Shown: positions 25,991 to 39,084, counted from the first letter of the stretch. The stretch: DNA of 64,000 bases from Sycobia sp. Sy_11 (GCA_018907035.1 JACCIC010000038.1:3347001-3411000); one strand, 5' to 3'. Numbers and translations: made by a program. Notes: generated from the sequence alone by a model not told the origin.

Positions 25991-26880
25991 CCTTGCTCGC
26001 GTAAAAAATGCGAGTTGCTATTTATTTATTACTTGAATGTCTCGTCAATTGAGAGTAGCACAAATATGTATAATCTTTCTTCTAGAAATCATATTGGATA
26101 ATTTTCTTTACAGAATACACTAATTTATAGAAAAATATATTTACCATTAGCTGAAATTTTTCTTTGGCGAATGTTCATCTGTAGTAAAATTGAAATTTTT
26201 TGGACAAAGTTTAAGGCGTTCCAAAACTTTTTAAAAATACTGAGTAACTATATCGGGAGTAACATTTTAAATGGCTTATCCAATCGTGGATTTTATCTTC
26301 TTGTTTACGTAGAATTAATTTATTATTCCATTGAACAAACCAATTATGTTGATCAACAAAATTAGTGTTTGGAGTTTACAAATTTTGGCGTTTCTTATAT
26401 AAACACAGAAAAATTTAGTGTTTTTTTCAGAGTTGAATTTTGTTTTTATTACTTCGTGGAATTTTCGAAAAATTTCAGTGATACGATTTTTTTCAACGTC
26501 TATAACTTTTATTTAAAAAAAATTTTAACTTCAATTAATTATTTATATCGTTACAGCCAGCAATATTATTTAGTAAATATGTTAATACTCTCCAATATAT
26601 GAATCGGACACTCTAAAAATGTAAAAAATTACCACTTTTAATCAATTTTACTATCGACTATAATAGTAATTTTTCAATTTTTTTAGAATATTACAATAAA
26701 TTTTAAAAATTTTATGGTTTCCGATAGAATTTCTGAGATCTATTGAAATTTTAATTACAGAATTTTTTCCAAAGCATTATTTAAAAAAAACATTCATATT
26801 AAAAATATATTTTTATATTTAGATATCTCTATATACTTTTAAAATTTATATTAATATTCAGCGAGACTTGTAAATTATTC
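25990..26880. other. AT-rich DNA, no gene seen
   Basis: Two adjacent AT-rich plus-strand frames (26171-26365, 26369-26602) resemble no known protein and lack introns or context. Confidence 0.55.
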
Positions 26881-27960
26881 CCATAAATCATGAATTCAGG
26901 CGGTTTTTGTTTCACTTTTTCTCTTTCTCATGCGCGTAACAATAAAGCACTCGTCTCGAAAAATTTTGCGAATCAAAGTTCTCGTAAATCAAGAAAGAAA
27001 GCGTCCGCAAACCAATTAATACGAAAGTTCATAAATATTGCTTTGCGCGAGACAATTTTGGTGACGTACATCAAATGGGCCGAGAATAGCCCGACAAGAA
27101 ATCGGACCGCTAAAATATTCCACTACATTATCCAATTCTATCCCCGTTTCCATCTTCACAAAAATACACTCCCCCTCCCCATCCCCATCCTCTCACGCGC
27201 TCTTTCTCCGTCTTCTGCATCGGGGCGCAGCTCTCGCGCTCCTTTTCTCGTGGGCCGCGCGAGCTCGGTCGCGGCATAAATTTCGTACTCGCTTCCGAAA
27301 ATAAAGGCTATATAACCCAGAGCCGAGAGTTGGCCGTCATCGGAAGTAATCCGTCAGGAGCGGGAGAGACGGGGGCTTTTTGCCGTCTTCGACAGCGCCG
27401 CCGCCGTTGCCGCCGCCGTTGCCGCCGCCGTTGCCGCCGTCGTTGCCGCCGCCTCGCTCGAGCGCGTGCCAAATAAAGCCGATGAAGCGTCGCTCGAAGC
27501 CAGAGGGCAGCGTCAATTAAAGCAGCCGGAACGGAGCGCGAGGGCCGGGGGGGGGGCGCTCCTTTGATCTCCCCCCGACGCGCACCCCCGCGACGAGGCA
27601 TCGGCCGTCTGTCACGCGGTCGTCTTCTTCGCCGCGCGAATTTATTGGCCGCCGAGCCGCGGCGGCGGCGGCGGCTCGCCCATCGGCAGAGGGGACGACG
27701 GACGGGCATCGCGTCCGCGACTTGTGTCGCCTGGTCGTGGCTGCGCGCGCGGGGGCTTCAAAAGTCTTTTATTGGCGAGCAGTTCGCCCTCCCACCCTCC
27801 CGGCTCGTGCACCGCGGTCAGGATGGGTGACAGCCAAAAAAAAAATCGTTACAATCTGCCGACAAACGAGTTTGCTGATGTAAACCAGGGAATCTCACGT
27901 GAACGCCGCTCTATTATTACATATATACGTGTATATTGATGCGCCCCTTACTCTCATTCT
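26880..27960. other. CpG-rich island with TTTATTGGC words
   Basis: Contains TTTATTGGC at about 27640 and 27768, GGCATAAAT near 27273 and a 12-bp tandem repeat. Arg-rich frames arise from the CCG repeats. Candidate regulatory DNA. Confidence 0.4.
27396..27453. repeat. 12-bp tandem repeat, GCCGCCGCCGTT
   Basis: About four and a half copies, with one T substitution (GCCGCCGTCGTT) in the fourth. Confidence 0.9.
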
Positions 27961-28125
27961 CCTATCGCGTGCACTTGTGCGTGCCAAGTGACCGAGCTCG
28001 TGCCCCCGACTCCTGCAATCATTAACTGTTTACGATTATTTATAGATATAAATTCAACCGGTTTTCAACGCTATTTGACCTCTAAAATAAACGCGGAGTT
28101 TTCATTTTTTATGTCTTTCCTGTGT

Positions 28126-28128
<3 letters not shown>

Positions 28129-28176
<48 letters not shown>
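28129..28176. repeat. (GT)n microsatellite
   Basis: Uninterrupted GT run in AT-rich DNA. Confidence 0.98.
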
Positions 28177-28179
<3 letters not shown>

Positions 28180-29002
28180 AATAATTTAATTTACAAACAA
28201 TCCGACGCACTAATAACGAAGTCAGCGCTAAAGTTTCTTTATTTACATTCTTATAAGTTTTGAAAGATAAGATTTTTTTATGACTTACAATTATTCAGAT
28301 AAGAATGTTTTAATGTAATTCGAAGAATATACTAAAGTTTTAATGACGTAAAAAATTAATTGTAAATCCGTTCTTATACTATATGATAGTATCATAAAAA
28401 GCGAATGCAGGTGTGCAAGTATTGAATTTGTTGACTATACTTTTTAAAAATGCGTTTGTGAATATGGATTATAGTATTCCGCGAATCAAGCGAGAAATTA
28501 GTCGCGTATTCAGTCAGTTTAAAGCGTATCACATAAGTGACGATAAGTACGAGTAATCATATTAAATTCTAGTGGTCTTATCAGTTGGCGTGATTAATGA
28601 CTAATATATTAACGATTAAAACAGTTGTTTTCCAATATGATTTTTGTTTACAATTCTTCATATTTAACAGAATATTCATTCTTTAAATGCAATTTACATT
28701 GAATATATAGACAGTATAGGTTGTGTTTATCGATATTGGTACAGAAATTTTATCGGGCTCATACAAATTTTTTACGTATTATGCAACATTAATCTTTTTC
28801 ATCCGCAAAAGTCCATTTTATATTTGAACACTGAAAACTATTAAGTAGAAGTGCTGATTCAAATTTAAAAAGTCGACAATCGAACGTATGACATAACTTA
28901 CTGATTTATGACAACGATAACCAATATAGTAATTAATTAGTAGTTATATAAAAAATAGTTACTGAAAAAATCAGTAAAAATTTCAATGATTTTATTTAAA
29001 AA

Positions 29003-29050
<48 letters not shown>

Positions 29051-29330
29051 ATTAGATTATAGAACATTGAAGATCCACAAGAAAGTTGAAAAGGTCGAAT
29101 GAAGACATAACGATGCCACTATAGAGATTTTTAGGCAATTTAAGGCATCCCGTTGATGTAGAAACTCAAGTCTGACGAAATGTTTTCGGGAACGCATTGC
29201 GTAAGTTTGTTGAGACTCGTCGATGCTAATCGTCCATGGGTTAATGCCACTATACATGAGAGGCACTCAGAAAGAGCCAGGTATGCGAATATAGGTAGAT
29301 ATTATACAATTTCATAAGCCCCCCCCCCTC
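28177..29330. other. AT-rich DNA with an (AT)n tract
   Basis: (AT)n at 29004-29047. Nothing else is recognisable. Confidence 0.6.
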
Positions 29331-29645
29331 CATGGGTCAGACGGATAGACCTGCCGCCGACTGAATTTTCGGTCGAGGGGGGGGGGGCCGAACGAGATAG
29401 GAGGAAAAGGAGCCGGGTGGCATAATGGTCAGAGGGGGATATGGGTGAGAGGCACGGAAGGACTGCCCTGCGACACGTTCAAGGGGTGCAATAACGTAAA
29501 GCGTCCCGCACCGCGGAGCTATACGGAGCGCATTCCTGTCGCGTCCCCGGAAAAACACGTGCCGCCGCCCATTGCGCAAAACTTTCACCACGCTCGACGA
29601 CAATGCGCGCGCGGCCCGACCGTAAAGAGAACGAGAGAATCCGGG

Positions 29646-29700
<55 letters not shown>

Positions 29701-30290
29701 GAGAACCTTTTGTCGGGAGGATCTTCTTCTGCTCCGTCTTTCCCGGTATTTGAGTAACTGCCAGTCTGGAGGCGCGACAACCGCCACCGCCGCCACCACG
29801 ACTGCCTTCTATGTATGCCGTGTGCTGCGGGTATTATACGCGCGAGCCGGGGGCTGCAGCGGGGCGAGGAGCGACGCGGCGCGGCGACCGGTCGCTATAA
29901 ATCCTTCAAGCGGGGCAAAAACTGACGCCCCCTCCCCGCCCCTCCCCGCCGCCCCTCCGGCCTCGACGAGACTGCGACGCAACGCAACGCAACGAAACGC
30001 TTTTCCCCGACGAAGGTTCCGTAATACGTCTCTCACGGAATTTCCAGTTGGGATTCTGTCCACCGTCTGCTCTCGCGGGCGAGTCGGCGGGACGGCGCGA
30101 TGTGTCCGCGACGAGAAAGGGAGGGAGGGAATTTTCGAATGACAGGGGAGAGACGAGGATAAATCGGATAAGATTCATGCGCGTGCAAAAGTCACCGTCG
30201 TCGCGGGGGAGCACGATCGGCACGGTCGGCTCGCTCGCGTTCACCGCCTGCGCGCGTAAGTGATTTCTACGCGCGGCGAGTATAAAACTT
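29330..30290. other. CpG-rich island, possible first exon
   Basis: GC-rich DNA with a perfect (GA)n at 29649-29697 and a short (AACGC)n repeat near 29976-30000. A strong donor-like CGC|GTAAGT lies at 30256-30261, with a TATA-like GTATAAAAC at 30280-30288. The 179-codon ATG frame at 29603 runs through the GA repeat and is not protein-like. No known gene was recognised. Confidence 0.35.
29649..29697. repeat. (GA)n microsatellite
   Basis: Uninterrupted GA run. Confidence 0.98.
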
Positions 30291-31740
30291 ATCCTATGTT
30301 CTCGGTCTACGTAAATGCTTATATGCTTATTATGCAACCAGTGAGAGGCAGAGATGACGATGAGCCCGAGGTTAGCTTTAGCAACTTACACAACTATATG
30401 GCTTTGCCCTCTTGCTACTTACGCTGCTTTTGAATTTGACCATTATTATTTACTTGAGAGCTATTATATTTATATTATGCTTGGCCCAGATGCTGGAAAA
30501 TTTCGCTTCAAAATCTCGAAGAAAGGATGGGTGCAACGATCGCCGAATCCTGTATATATTAATATGCATTATCATACGGACCGATTTCGGGGAATCTGGA
30601 TAAGCTAGAGCCTTGGATCAAGGATGTATCGTAGTTTAAGGGACAGTGTGCGGCAAGAGCAACAAATCGTTATTTCGTTATTTGAGGCTATTTCTTAGTT
30701 AAACAGGAATACGGATAGGACAGTTTAAGTAAAATAACTGTTTTTTATGTTTTTTCTGCAATAACTACCCTTTTCGTTGTTCTTCAAACGCATCATAAGT
30801 TTGGCATTTTTTATGATGTTGAGTATATTACTGTACTGTGTTTCAATTGCAAAACTAACAAAAAAGTAAAAAATTATCAGTCGTAAAGTGTCACGGATGA
30901 TAGCGGATAATATGCTTTATTAAAAAAGAATGGATTTTGTTTATATCGCGTATACTTACATAGGTCGTGTATTTTTTAATAAAATAAAATATTCCATTAA
31001 AGCTTACGGGTAGATCGTGGCATCGGCGTATTTGGCTTGCGAAGCTATAAGCTGTACTAAAACTAAATTGGCAACGCTCAGAATTTTCCAGAACAGAACA
31101 CTCAAAATCTCATAAAAATCTCCAAATCAGCGTAGCGTGTTTTTCGTTCGGAGAGAAAGTATATTATGGATGATTGTTGGGCCAGCCATTGGCCTAGCCA
31201 GTCTCGTTTGCTGCCGTTGTTAAACCTTACCTACTCTACTTGATCTACTACGCGCTATTTTAAATTACACTAGATCGCACTAGATAGCGTGGTACACGGC
31301 GATGCGGAGATTCCATAATTGCCAGTGAACAGATGACGTTTCTGGTTTAGTTTTACTCAATATTATAAATATAATATCTTGCGGACGTTAAATATCTACT
31401 TGCAGCATCTTGATTTATTATTGCAAAATTTTAAAACAGTTTAGACTAAAAGAAATAAACGTTTTTCTTAAAAGAAATCAAGAAAATTATTTAATCGCTT
31501 TTTCCTTTTTATTAATGATATATCAACTTTTGAAGGACCTCTGACCTTTTTTCATCCTTCGGTCAGTTTATTTTTCATGCAATTGTAAATGCGCGCGTTA
31601 CAGCTCTTAATCGAAAAATAAAGACTTGGTTCAATTTTTATTTTTCTATAATATATTTATATATAGATTATTAACGGACGATTGCTTAATATTGATAAAG
31701 ATATCTTGGAAGTTAATGCGTTTGCGTTTATGCACCGGTA
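30290..31740. other. AT-rich DNA, no supported gene
   Basis: An 84-codon ATG frame at 30354-30608 has a mildly hydrophobic N-terminus but no recognisable family and no supporting context. The rest is featureless. Confidence 0.5.
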
Positions 31741-32340
31741 GCTCTAGTGCGCTTGTATTACGGGTATAAAATATAGGCATGCTGCAGATTCTGAGAACGA
31801 GATCGATCTCGAGGCGATGCCGCGGGTTTTCGCGCTTGCTATATAACGAACGGCGTTCTCCCGTCTCAAATACGGCGGAACCTCGGCACCGGGTAAATTG
31901 GGCGCATCTTTCGACGAATCAATCATCATCGCGGGGACTCCGCTTCGGAGGGACTCCCGTGTGTCACATATTCGCGACTAATATTTCAGACGTCTCTGTC
32001 GCGATCCATCTCCTCTCATCCCTCTTAATCTCCTTCTATCTTTATGTTTTCTCTTGCCCGTTACGCGCCGTCTCCCTGTTTCGCATTTCGCTCGACCCCC
32101 CCTTCGCTCCTCTCTGTCCCCTCTCCCTCCCTATCGGCGTTCGCTCAGAGATCCCCCGGACAAAAATAGCCGGCGCTGAATGCACGAAAAGCAGAGTACG
32201 ATCGTACGTCACAGCGGAAGATCGGCCAACCGAGGCAAGCTTCGATTCGAGTTCCTTAACGGCGTTAATTAACCGATCTCGAGAGTGTGTCGAATCGGCA
32301 GAGGCGTTGTATCCAGCACTTTCTTGACGCAATAAATTTT
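31740..32340 (+). other. GC-richer island with TATA box and 182-codon open frame
   Basis: A good TATA box (GGGTATAAAATA, 31762-31773) is followed within ten bases by an ATG opening a 182-codon frame (31779-32327). A start so close to TATA would fall upstream of the normal transcription start. The predicted protein has no recognisable domain; a hydrophobic stretch (LLSSLLISFYLYVFSC) comes from pyrimidine-rich DNA. It is possible but unsupported as a gene. Confidence 0.15.
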
Positions 32341-32790
32341 ACCAAGAAATATCTCGAGTTTATAATTAACGTTGATTTATATTATTTCACTAACGGAGAA
32401 TACACTATCAAATCTACAATATTTATGCTAAATTGGTACGTAAGTTTTTTATGCGAAACAATTTTTCTACAATAGCATAAAGTCATTATGGAAAAAAATT
32501 TATATTCAGTTTCGTATACTTTTAACATTGAGCCGAGACACGTCGTGTTTCATGGTATGAAATTAATATTCGTAAAAATTATTAAGGGTTCCGACAAAAG
32601 ACCGATCTCAATTATACCGCAGAAGCAAAGTTCTTAAAAATAATTTAGCAATAACCCAATAAATTCAAAAGGCTTGTTTACAGAAGCGCTCGTGCTCAAT
32701 AAATTGTTATTTTTTCAATAGCTATGTGTACAAACGACAATTTATTTTGTACTCCATTCTTCGCTTTGCACGAGCTATTATACTAATTAT
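32340..32790. other. AT-rich DNA, no gene seen
   Basis: Nothing recognisable. Confidence 0.6.
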
Positions 32791-33560
32791 TCGAGCCGCT
32801 TGGACAAGCAGCAAACGGGCCCAAAGCTGCCCAAGAAATCTTCGAGATTCGCCACAGTAGTTACGCGTACGTGTGTGAGCGCGCGCGCGCGCGTGCCCTT
32901 GCGTGCGAGCAGGTCCCAAAGCCAAGTGGGAGAGCGCGCGTGCACATCGCGTGCGGCGAGCGCGTCGAGCGCGTCGAGCGCGTCGAGCGCGTCGGCGCGG
33001 TGGGAAAAAGGGCCCCACAGCGCCCCGGAACGGGCATCGGCGTCGCGCACCCGTGCAGCGGGGCGCGTCCCGTTCGCGAGCCGCGCGCTATTCAGAGCCA
33101 GAGGAGTGCGTGCGCGCGGAGAAGGAAGTAGAGGGCTTAATAACGCCATAAAGAGTAGGTGGTTAAAAAACTAATTAAACTTTTTCGCGATCGGGCGCGC
33201 TTTAAAACGTTCGTTAAAGCCTGACCCCTCCCCCTCGGTCTCCTCGACCTCCTGCTCCTCCTCCTTCCATTCCCCATCCCCGTGCGCCCCTCTCTCGTGA
33301 GCGGCTCGCGTTGACGAACTCGAATTATCGCGTGCCTATAGCAACGCGCACGGACCGGAGGTTCCTGCGGTCCTGGAGGCTGTTCGTGCGGGCATCAAGT
33401 GCACGGGACTGGGGGAGTCGGCGATCATGCTCAAGGTCGTTCTTCTGTTACTGGGCTTTTGCGCGATGATTTGCGACTCCATCTCCGAGTTCACCTCACG
33501 AGCCGAATTTTTATATTGCCCTATAATATCAGAGAATTTCAACGATTTTCGTGCGTTTAC
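32790..33560. other. CpG-rich island with GCCATAAA
   Basis: Includes GCCATAAA at 33145-33152, a GC alternating tract near 32878-32893 and a 9-bp tandem repeat. No protein-like frame. Confidence 0.4.
32958..32993. repeat. 9-bp tandem repeat, GAGCGCGTC, four copies
   Basis: Four perfect copies. Confidence 0.95.
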
Positions 33561-33702
33561 AGTCTTTTAGAAGTATTTTGAATTTATACTATATTTATCC
33601 CATTTTCTCGTATATTTACCCCATTTGGAACTGGCAATGTAGCAAATCTTTTGATTATATAATCATGATTTTATTGTAAATGTATATTTTTTATGATATA
33701 TT

Positions 33703-33704
<2 letters not shown>

Positions 33705-33764
<60 letters not shown>
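33705..33764. repeat. (CA)n microsatellite
   Basis: Uninterrupted CA run within AT-rich DNA. Confidence 0.98.
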
Positions 33765-33769
<5 letters not shown>

Positions 33770-34205
33770 TTATATATTTATATTAATCCTGCATATGAAC
33801 TATAAATGCATTTATAGCATTCTTAAGAATTTTTTTAAAAGTTTTATAGAATTTTTTATTAACTACATTACTGCTTGCTTTTATATTAGTCATAGTTAAA
33901 TAATCAATATGCAAGTCTAAGTGAAAGAATGAAAGAATAATTAGAAAAGACTCTTTTATAAATTGTACTTAATATTTCATTATCGAAACAATAGGTATAA
34001 TAAACTTTGTTTTCATTTGGCAACGTAAAATAGTGAACGAACGAAATATAGAATACACATTGTAATTACAATTAATAATTAATATATTAAATTAATGTAA
34101 TTCTTTGCATTTTCAAAATTACCTTATAAAATTCTATATAATGTATTCATAGATAATATAATTTTATATGTATACTATAGGTGTAATAAAAATCCAGACC
34201 TGTGC

Positions 34206-34257
<52 letters not shown>

Positions 34258-34970
34258 GTACATAAATAATACGTTTTCTATGTGCTTAGCAAGAAAATAC
34301 TCGCAAAGTCAGAAGTGTGTAGTGATTTTCTAAAATCCTGGACTATTTTAGAGCCGGAATCAATCTTATTGCATGAAATTAATCAATAGGTATAAACATA
34401 TTTTTTCCAAATTTTTTTATGATAAACTCATTTTTTATCAATTGATTAAAGTACAAAAATTTAATATTTTGAGTCCAACACTAATCTAGCTAAATACAAT
34501 ACTTTTTTGTAAAACGATTGACTTTTTGATACTGAAATTGTTTTCTTCTATCTCCTAATTTGATATTGAAATAATTATAATCGTACTGAATAAAACAACG
34601 TACTTGGAAAAAAGAAGTACATAACATAGCTACCTTGTGATCCGTTTACGACCTACGTTATAAGAATGTATTGAGGTATACAAATACAAATTGTTCTAAT
34701 TGAAATACCAATTTCCGTTGTAAGTCTACGTCATTGTACATGTACTTGTCCGTAAACTGGGTATAAATTATTTTGCAGGCGGCTTGATTGGTTTTTGAAC
34801 ATCCCTACACCTATAGAATTTTAGGAAAAAAGCCAATAAGTAACGTTACTACCTGATTAATGAGTGATTAATTTAGTTTTAAAATTTATATTTGATAAAT
34901 ATTTGCGTGAGATCGTCATATATGCTTTCGAAGTTAACAGCATATGTTGTAAGGCAGTGAGCTCCTTGTC
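33765..34970. other. AT-rich DNA with an (AT)n tract
   Basis: (AT)n at 34206-34255. No gene or element recognised. Confidence 0.6.
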
Positions 34971-35940
34971 AAGCGAGATCCGCGTCTGTAGCTCGTTATT
35001 TCCGCCGGCCCCGTGAAAAACAAGTCGAACTTGGTCAAAGGATCCACTGCCCCTCGCATCATACGGTCGCGGTTGAGAACCTGCGAGCACGGGGCCCCCG
35101 TGCCGAGCCCCCGAATATCGAGCAATTACCGTACGAGAACGAGCGGACGAGCGAGCGAGCGAGCGAGCGAGCGAACACGGTCCAAAGTCGCGCGTCTCCG
35201 CAGGGCTCGGCGGGGGTTCGGCTCGCGCACATATCCCTTTCGCGCGCGGGGGACACCATAAATTAAGCGGCGAAATTAACCGTCGCCATGGCGACCCCGC
35301 GCGCCCGTATTTTATTTCCTTTAACGCTCGCGCGCCCGCGTCATCCACTTTCGCTGATGGCTTCATCCGTGATGGAAGGGAAATTTTGCGCCTCGTTTAC
35401 GGCCTCTCTCGCTGGCGTTGGGCGCGCGGGCGGCGAATTATCGCGGTCGCAGCTCGCGGGATTCAATTTTTAATTATGCGCGCGCGGGATTGGCGAAGCT
35501 GCGCGACGACGACGACGCCCGACTATTTCTGGAAGCTGGTCCCCCGCTTCCGCGCTTCAAGCCCCGAGATCCCCACCCCGGAGCCCTTTCGGCGCGGCGC
35601 GCGTTTCTGCGCGCGGCTGATTTATCGTTACGGCTGGAGAAAGGTGCCCCGCTCTTTTTCTGCGCGCCGCGGCGCTCTTATCTTATAATTGCGCGGCACT
35701 ACGGTTATTGTTATTATATATACATATATGCGCGCATACGTGTAGACATGCACACAGGCGCGCGAGAGGCCCGAATTTTCAGCTCTCGGCCGGCCGTGAT
35801 GGTCTCGTTTTGCGAGGCGAGCGGCAGTCCCGCTTTATTGGCGAATAACTTTTGCGCCCTGCGTGTCGGCCGGTATAAATGCTTTTTAAAGATAAAATAT
35901 CGATGCTTAATGCACTGTAAATTTTATCTGCGCTAAATGC
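34970..35940. other. CpG-rich island, candidate regulatory DNA
   Basis: Contains ACCATAAATTA at 35255-35265, CTTTATTGGCGA at 35833-35844 and a (GAGC)n run at 35149-35173. Frames on both strands are low-complexity. No gene. Confidence 0.4.
35149..35173. repeat. (GAGC)n tetranucleotide repeat
   Basis: About six copies. Confidence 0.93.
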
Positions 35941-36692
35941 ACGAATGTAATTCTCGGGCTGACTTTTAAGGGCTCCGGCGTATAAGTAGGTGTTTGATGA
36001 CTATATTTAGATATTTCCATTCGCGCGCGATCCCTGCGACATTTGCATATATGCCAGCCGTCTCCCTCTGGCCATTATGCGCGTTTTGGGCCGCCTCGTC
36101 CGATCTGATTTATAATCAAAGTTTCGACGTCTTATCCGCGCGTGTATGCGCCTGTGTATGTGCGTCCTGCTTCTCTCTATACGGCTCACCCGCAATCCCA
36201 CGGAGCGGAATGTGCCGCGCTCATAATGAGCCGGGGCGCGCGTTATTTTCAAGGAAAAAAGAACATAATAATATAATAATAAGCACGAAGTCGTTAAAAG
36301 AGGCCTCATCTTTATGGGTCGCATTCGGATTTCGGTGATTTCTCCGATATCGACAATAATAATTGATTTTATGCCGTGAACCGCCGTATTGCGCCGTTAA
36401 AATAAATAAATAAAATTTTACGCCTTTGCGCATATATAATGCGAATTTGGGCGTAACTATACTTTGTGCAATGCGTTAATGTAGAAAAATAGAATGTATG
36501 CCCTCTCGCGAGCAAAAGCTTTTGAGTACCCCGGATTTGGGGTGTATTGTATAATGCGCAACGAGAGCTGCCCGACATAAAATTCAGATAATAGAAAATT
36601 TCAATTACGATCCCTCGTAAGCTACTATTCATTAACGAGTATATATAATCGCCAGAAAAGTATGAGGAAGAGATAGTCGGGGGAGGAACTGC

Positions 36693-36723
<31 letters not shown>

Positions 36724-37526
36724 TCTGTGTGTCTGTGTGTGTAAGCGAGCAGCACACTCTCGCATTGATCCTCGCATTTCGTGAACGTAATCGATGTTTG
36801 AAATAATATTTACGAAGCCGAGAGCCAAGAAAGAATTGGGAATTCCTCGATATGTATTAAATATATACCTATATTGCTCTTTCCATTATTCACGGCACAT
36901 CTTTCCCGAGAAAGCGTATAATAATTCAAACCGATCGATGAAGGGCAACAAAATTAAAATCGAACGCGCCGACGTTAATTCCATTCGAATTCCTAGTACG
37001 CTCGCCACGCTTGATTTATCGCGGCCGCGCGCGGGCCCGCGGTAAATATAAAAATATGTATATTGGGAGAGAAAAAAACGGAGGAGAGGAGATGAGAGAG
37101 TATGGACGAGGGCGAGGGGGGAGGTTCGAATAATGACAGATACTGAAACACTTTGCGCCCCTGCACCTCGAATATATTCTTTCACGTGTCGCATTGCGAT
37201 GCATATTGCCATATTATATATATATCGATTCTGCCTACGAAAAATAGCATCGTTGAAAATCACAGAAAACTCGGCAGCGTTTTAGCGCCCCCAAGATCTA
37301 AGAACTTATTTCCGTTGTTTATCTTCGCTAACCCACCGCGGACACGTATTTTTCTCAAATATTTTATAAAAGTTGTCTTCGTCGAATGCTACGCAATCGC
37401 AATGTTCTCCAGCCGTATTTTCAAATGGTGCTACGCTTCGAAGGAGGGGGTCGATATAATATGTGCAGATCGGTACAGTAGTGGATCGATACTAAATAGG
37501 AAAACACGAATGCAAAGCGATTGCAA
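35940..37526. other. Mixed DNA, no gene seen
   Basis: Moderate GC with short CpG-rich patches and a GC/GT alternating tract (36691-36742). No protein-like frame. Confidence 0.5.
36691..36742. repeat. (GC)n(GT)n alternating tract
   Basis: GC dinucleotides pass into GT with a few CT interruptions. Z-DNA-prone. Confidence 0.96.
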
Positions 37527-38068
37527 GCATTTTGGAAACTTGCAATTAGTTTTTGCGCTATACTAGCAGTGTTGATAAGCCAGTGCTAATTGAGTCAGTT
37601 CAGAGAACGCTAATTCGTCTCTCGATCGAAGGGTCGGAATTCAATCGAGAAGACGGGCGATGGCTTTAAATGTAATCTCCGGTATAATATATATATGGGA
37701 AGGGCTGGATCATCCCGGCATACAAATCAGTAGTTTTGGTAAATATATATACATGTCGTTATAGCTCGGATCGAAATTTCTAAAGCATAAAAGGCGTACA
37801 TATGTCTGTCGTCTACGCATCAACAGTAAAATTACGAAACCGCTCATGAAGTTATCTTTAAATAAACAATTAAATCTTTTTCTGACGCGATCGATCGATT
37901 CCTCGTCTTTTTCCGTATACATATTATTTTCTTTATACATATTATCGTCGATTTCTCCGCCCGCTTTCTCGATTTCTCTCCGATCGAGAACCGAATTAGT
38001 GCTCATTCATTGGACGATTAACATAATTGGCACGTAGCGCAAAAAGTAATTGCAATTTTTGAAAATGC
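37527..38068. mobile_element. Second fold-back element, related to the one at 39.1 kb
   Basis: The left arm (37527-37660) begins GCATTTTGGAAACTTGCAAT and continues AGTTTTTGCGCTA, then CTAATTCGTCTCTCGATCG. The right arm (about 37950-38068), read on the minus strand, begins GCATTTTCAAAAATTGCAAT and continues ACTTTTTGCGCTA, then CTAATTCGGTTCTCGATCG. The centre of about 290 bases does not pair obviously. The outer part resembles the right end of the 39.1-kb element, which shares ATTTTGG...AATAGTTTTTGCGCTA...CAGTGT, so the two look like one family. Confidence 0.7.
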
Positions 38069-39024
38069 ACATACTTACCTTTTGTACATAACTTTTTATG
38101 GTTATTACAGATCCGCCAGCTGTCTTAGCAATCATATTTAGGATACCCTGAATATAGTGCAGGTGTAATAAGCTCATGAAACTCGGCACGGTCTAAAGGT
38201 GAGTCATCAGCGATCTACCGAACATCGATGATATCGGTAGTCTGCTTTTCAATGCTAAATATAATGTATATATATATAGAACATCGATATAAACTATGCG
38301 TTGCTAATCCAAAGAACACGGCGCTTTTCTGATGCCCGAGACAAATTCAAACAGTGTCGCCTTCAGGCACGAGGCAGAAGTTCGAACGAGAAACTAAAAT
38401 CGATACAATAAAAAATGCAAATATAGGTTGAAACCAAATAAACATACATTGTTCTCCCTGAAGCCCTCTTATATCGTTATAAAAGGCTTTGAGTCATATT
38501 CCAAAATTTGTTTTTAGGAGTTTTTTATAAGTAATAGCATTGTTAACGAAACTCGAATCAATAACTTCGAATTTGGATTTTTATCGATAAAACATAAAAA
38601 TGCATACAAAAACTTTTATTTCCTATGTTCCCCTTAGTAAGTAAACTTTTAATTAATCTAATTGATAAACTAAAAACCAAAATCTAATTTAAGGGATAAA
38701 AATGTAAAACATTATCCCCTTTCATTCCCTTACAGTTTGGGTTGGAATCTGAAATAAAGAAATTATCGTTTACGAACAAACAAAAATCTAATCCAAAGTA
38801 TTACAAAAATCGAAGTCATCAATAAAATCGCAAAAAATATACTTTATCCTTTTTCACTTTTTTAAGTGATATTAGAGATACAATTCTTCTTCTCTATGAC
38901 CCTTACAATCTGAAATCTGTATACCACCAAAATTGTATGTCTAGTTGGACGTTGATGATTAAGATAATGAGGCAGTTATATATACATACATTATATCCAT
39001 TGTGTGTGTGCGCGCGCGTGCTTG

Positions 39025-39084
<60 letters not shown>

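Noticed and set aside
26171..26602. Two adjacent AT-rich frames as a mitochondrial insertion
   Set aside because: The translated residues match no mitochondrial protein I know, and no tRNA or rRNA pieces are nearby.
29603..30142. 179-codon ATG frame
   Set aside because: It translates the (GA)n microsatellite as Arg-Glu repeats and then GC-rich DNA.
30354..30608. 84-codon ATG frame with a hydrophobic start
   Set aside because: It resembles a signal peptide only weakly. There is no family, no splice context and no conservation evidence.
31779..32327. 182-codon ATG frame as a gene
   Set aside because: The ATG lies about 6 bases past a TATA box, upstream of where transcription would start. There is no domain, and part is pyrimidine-rich low complexity. 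It is kept only as a low-confidence note.
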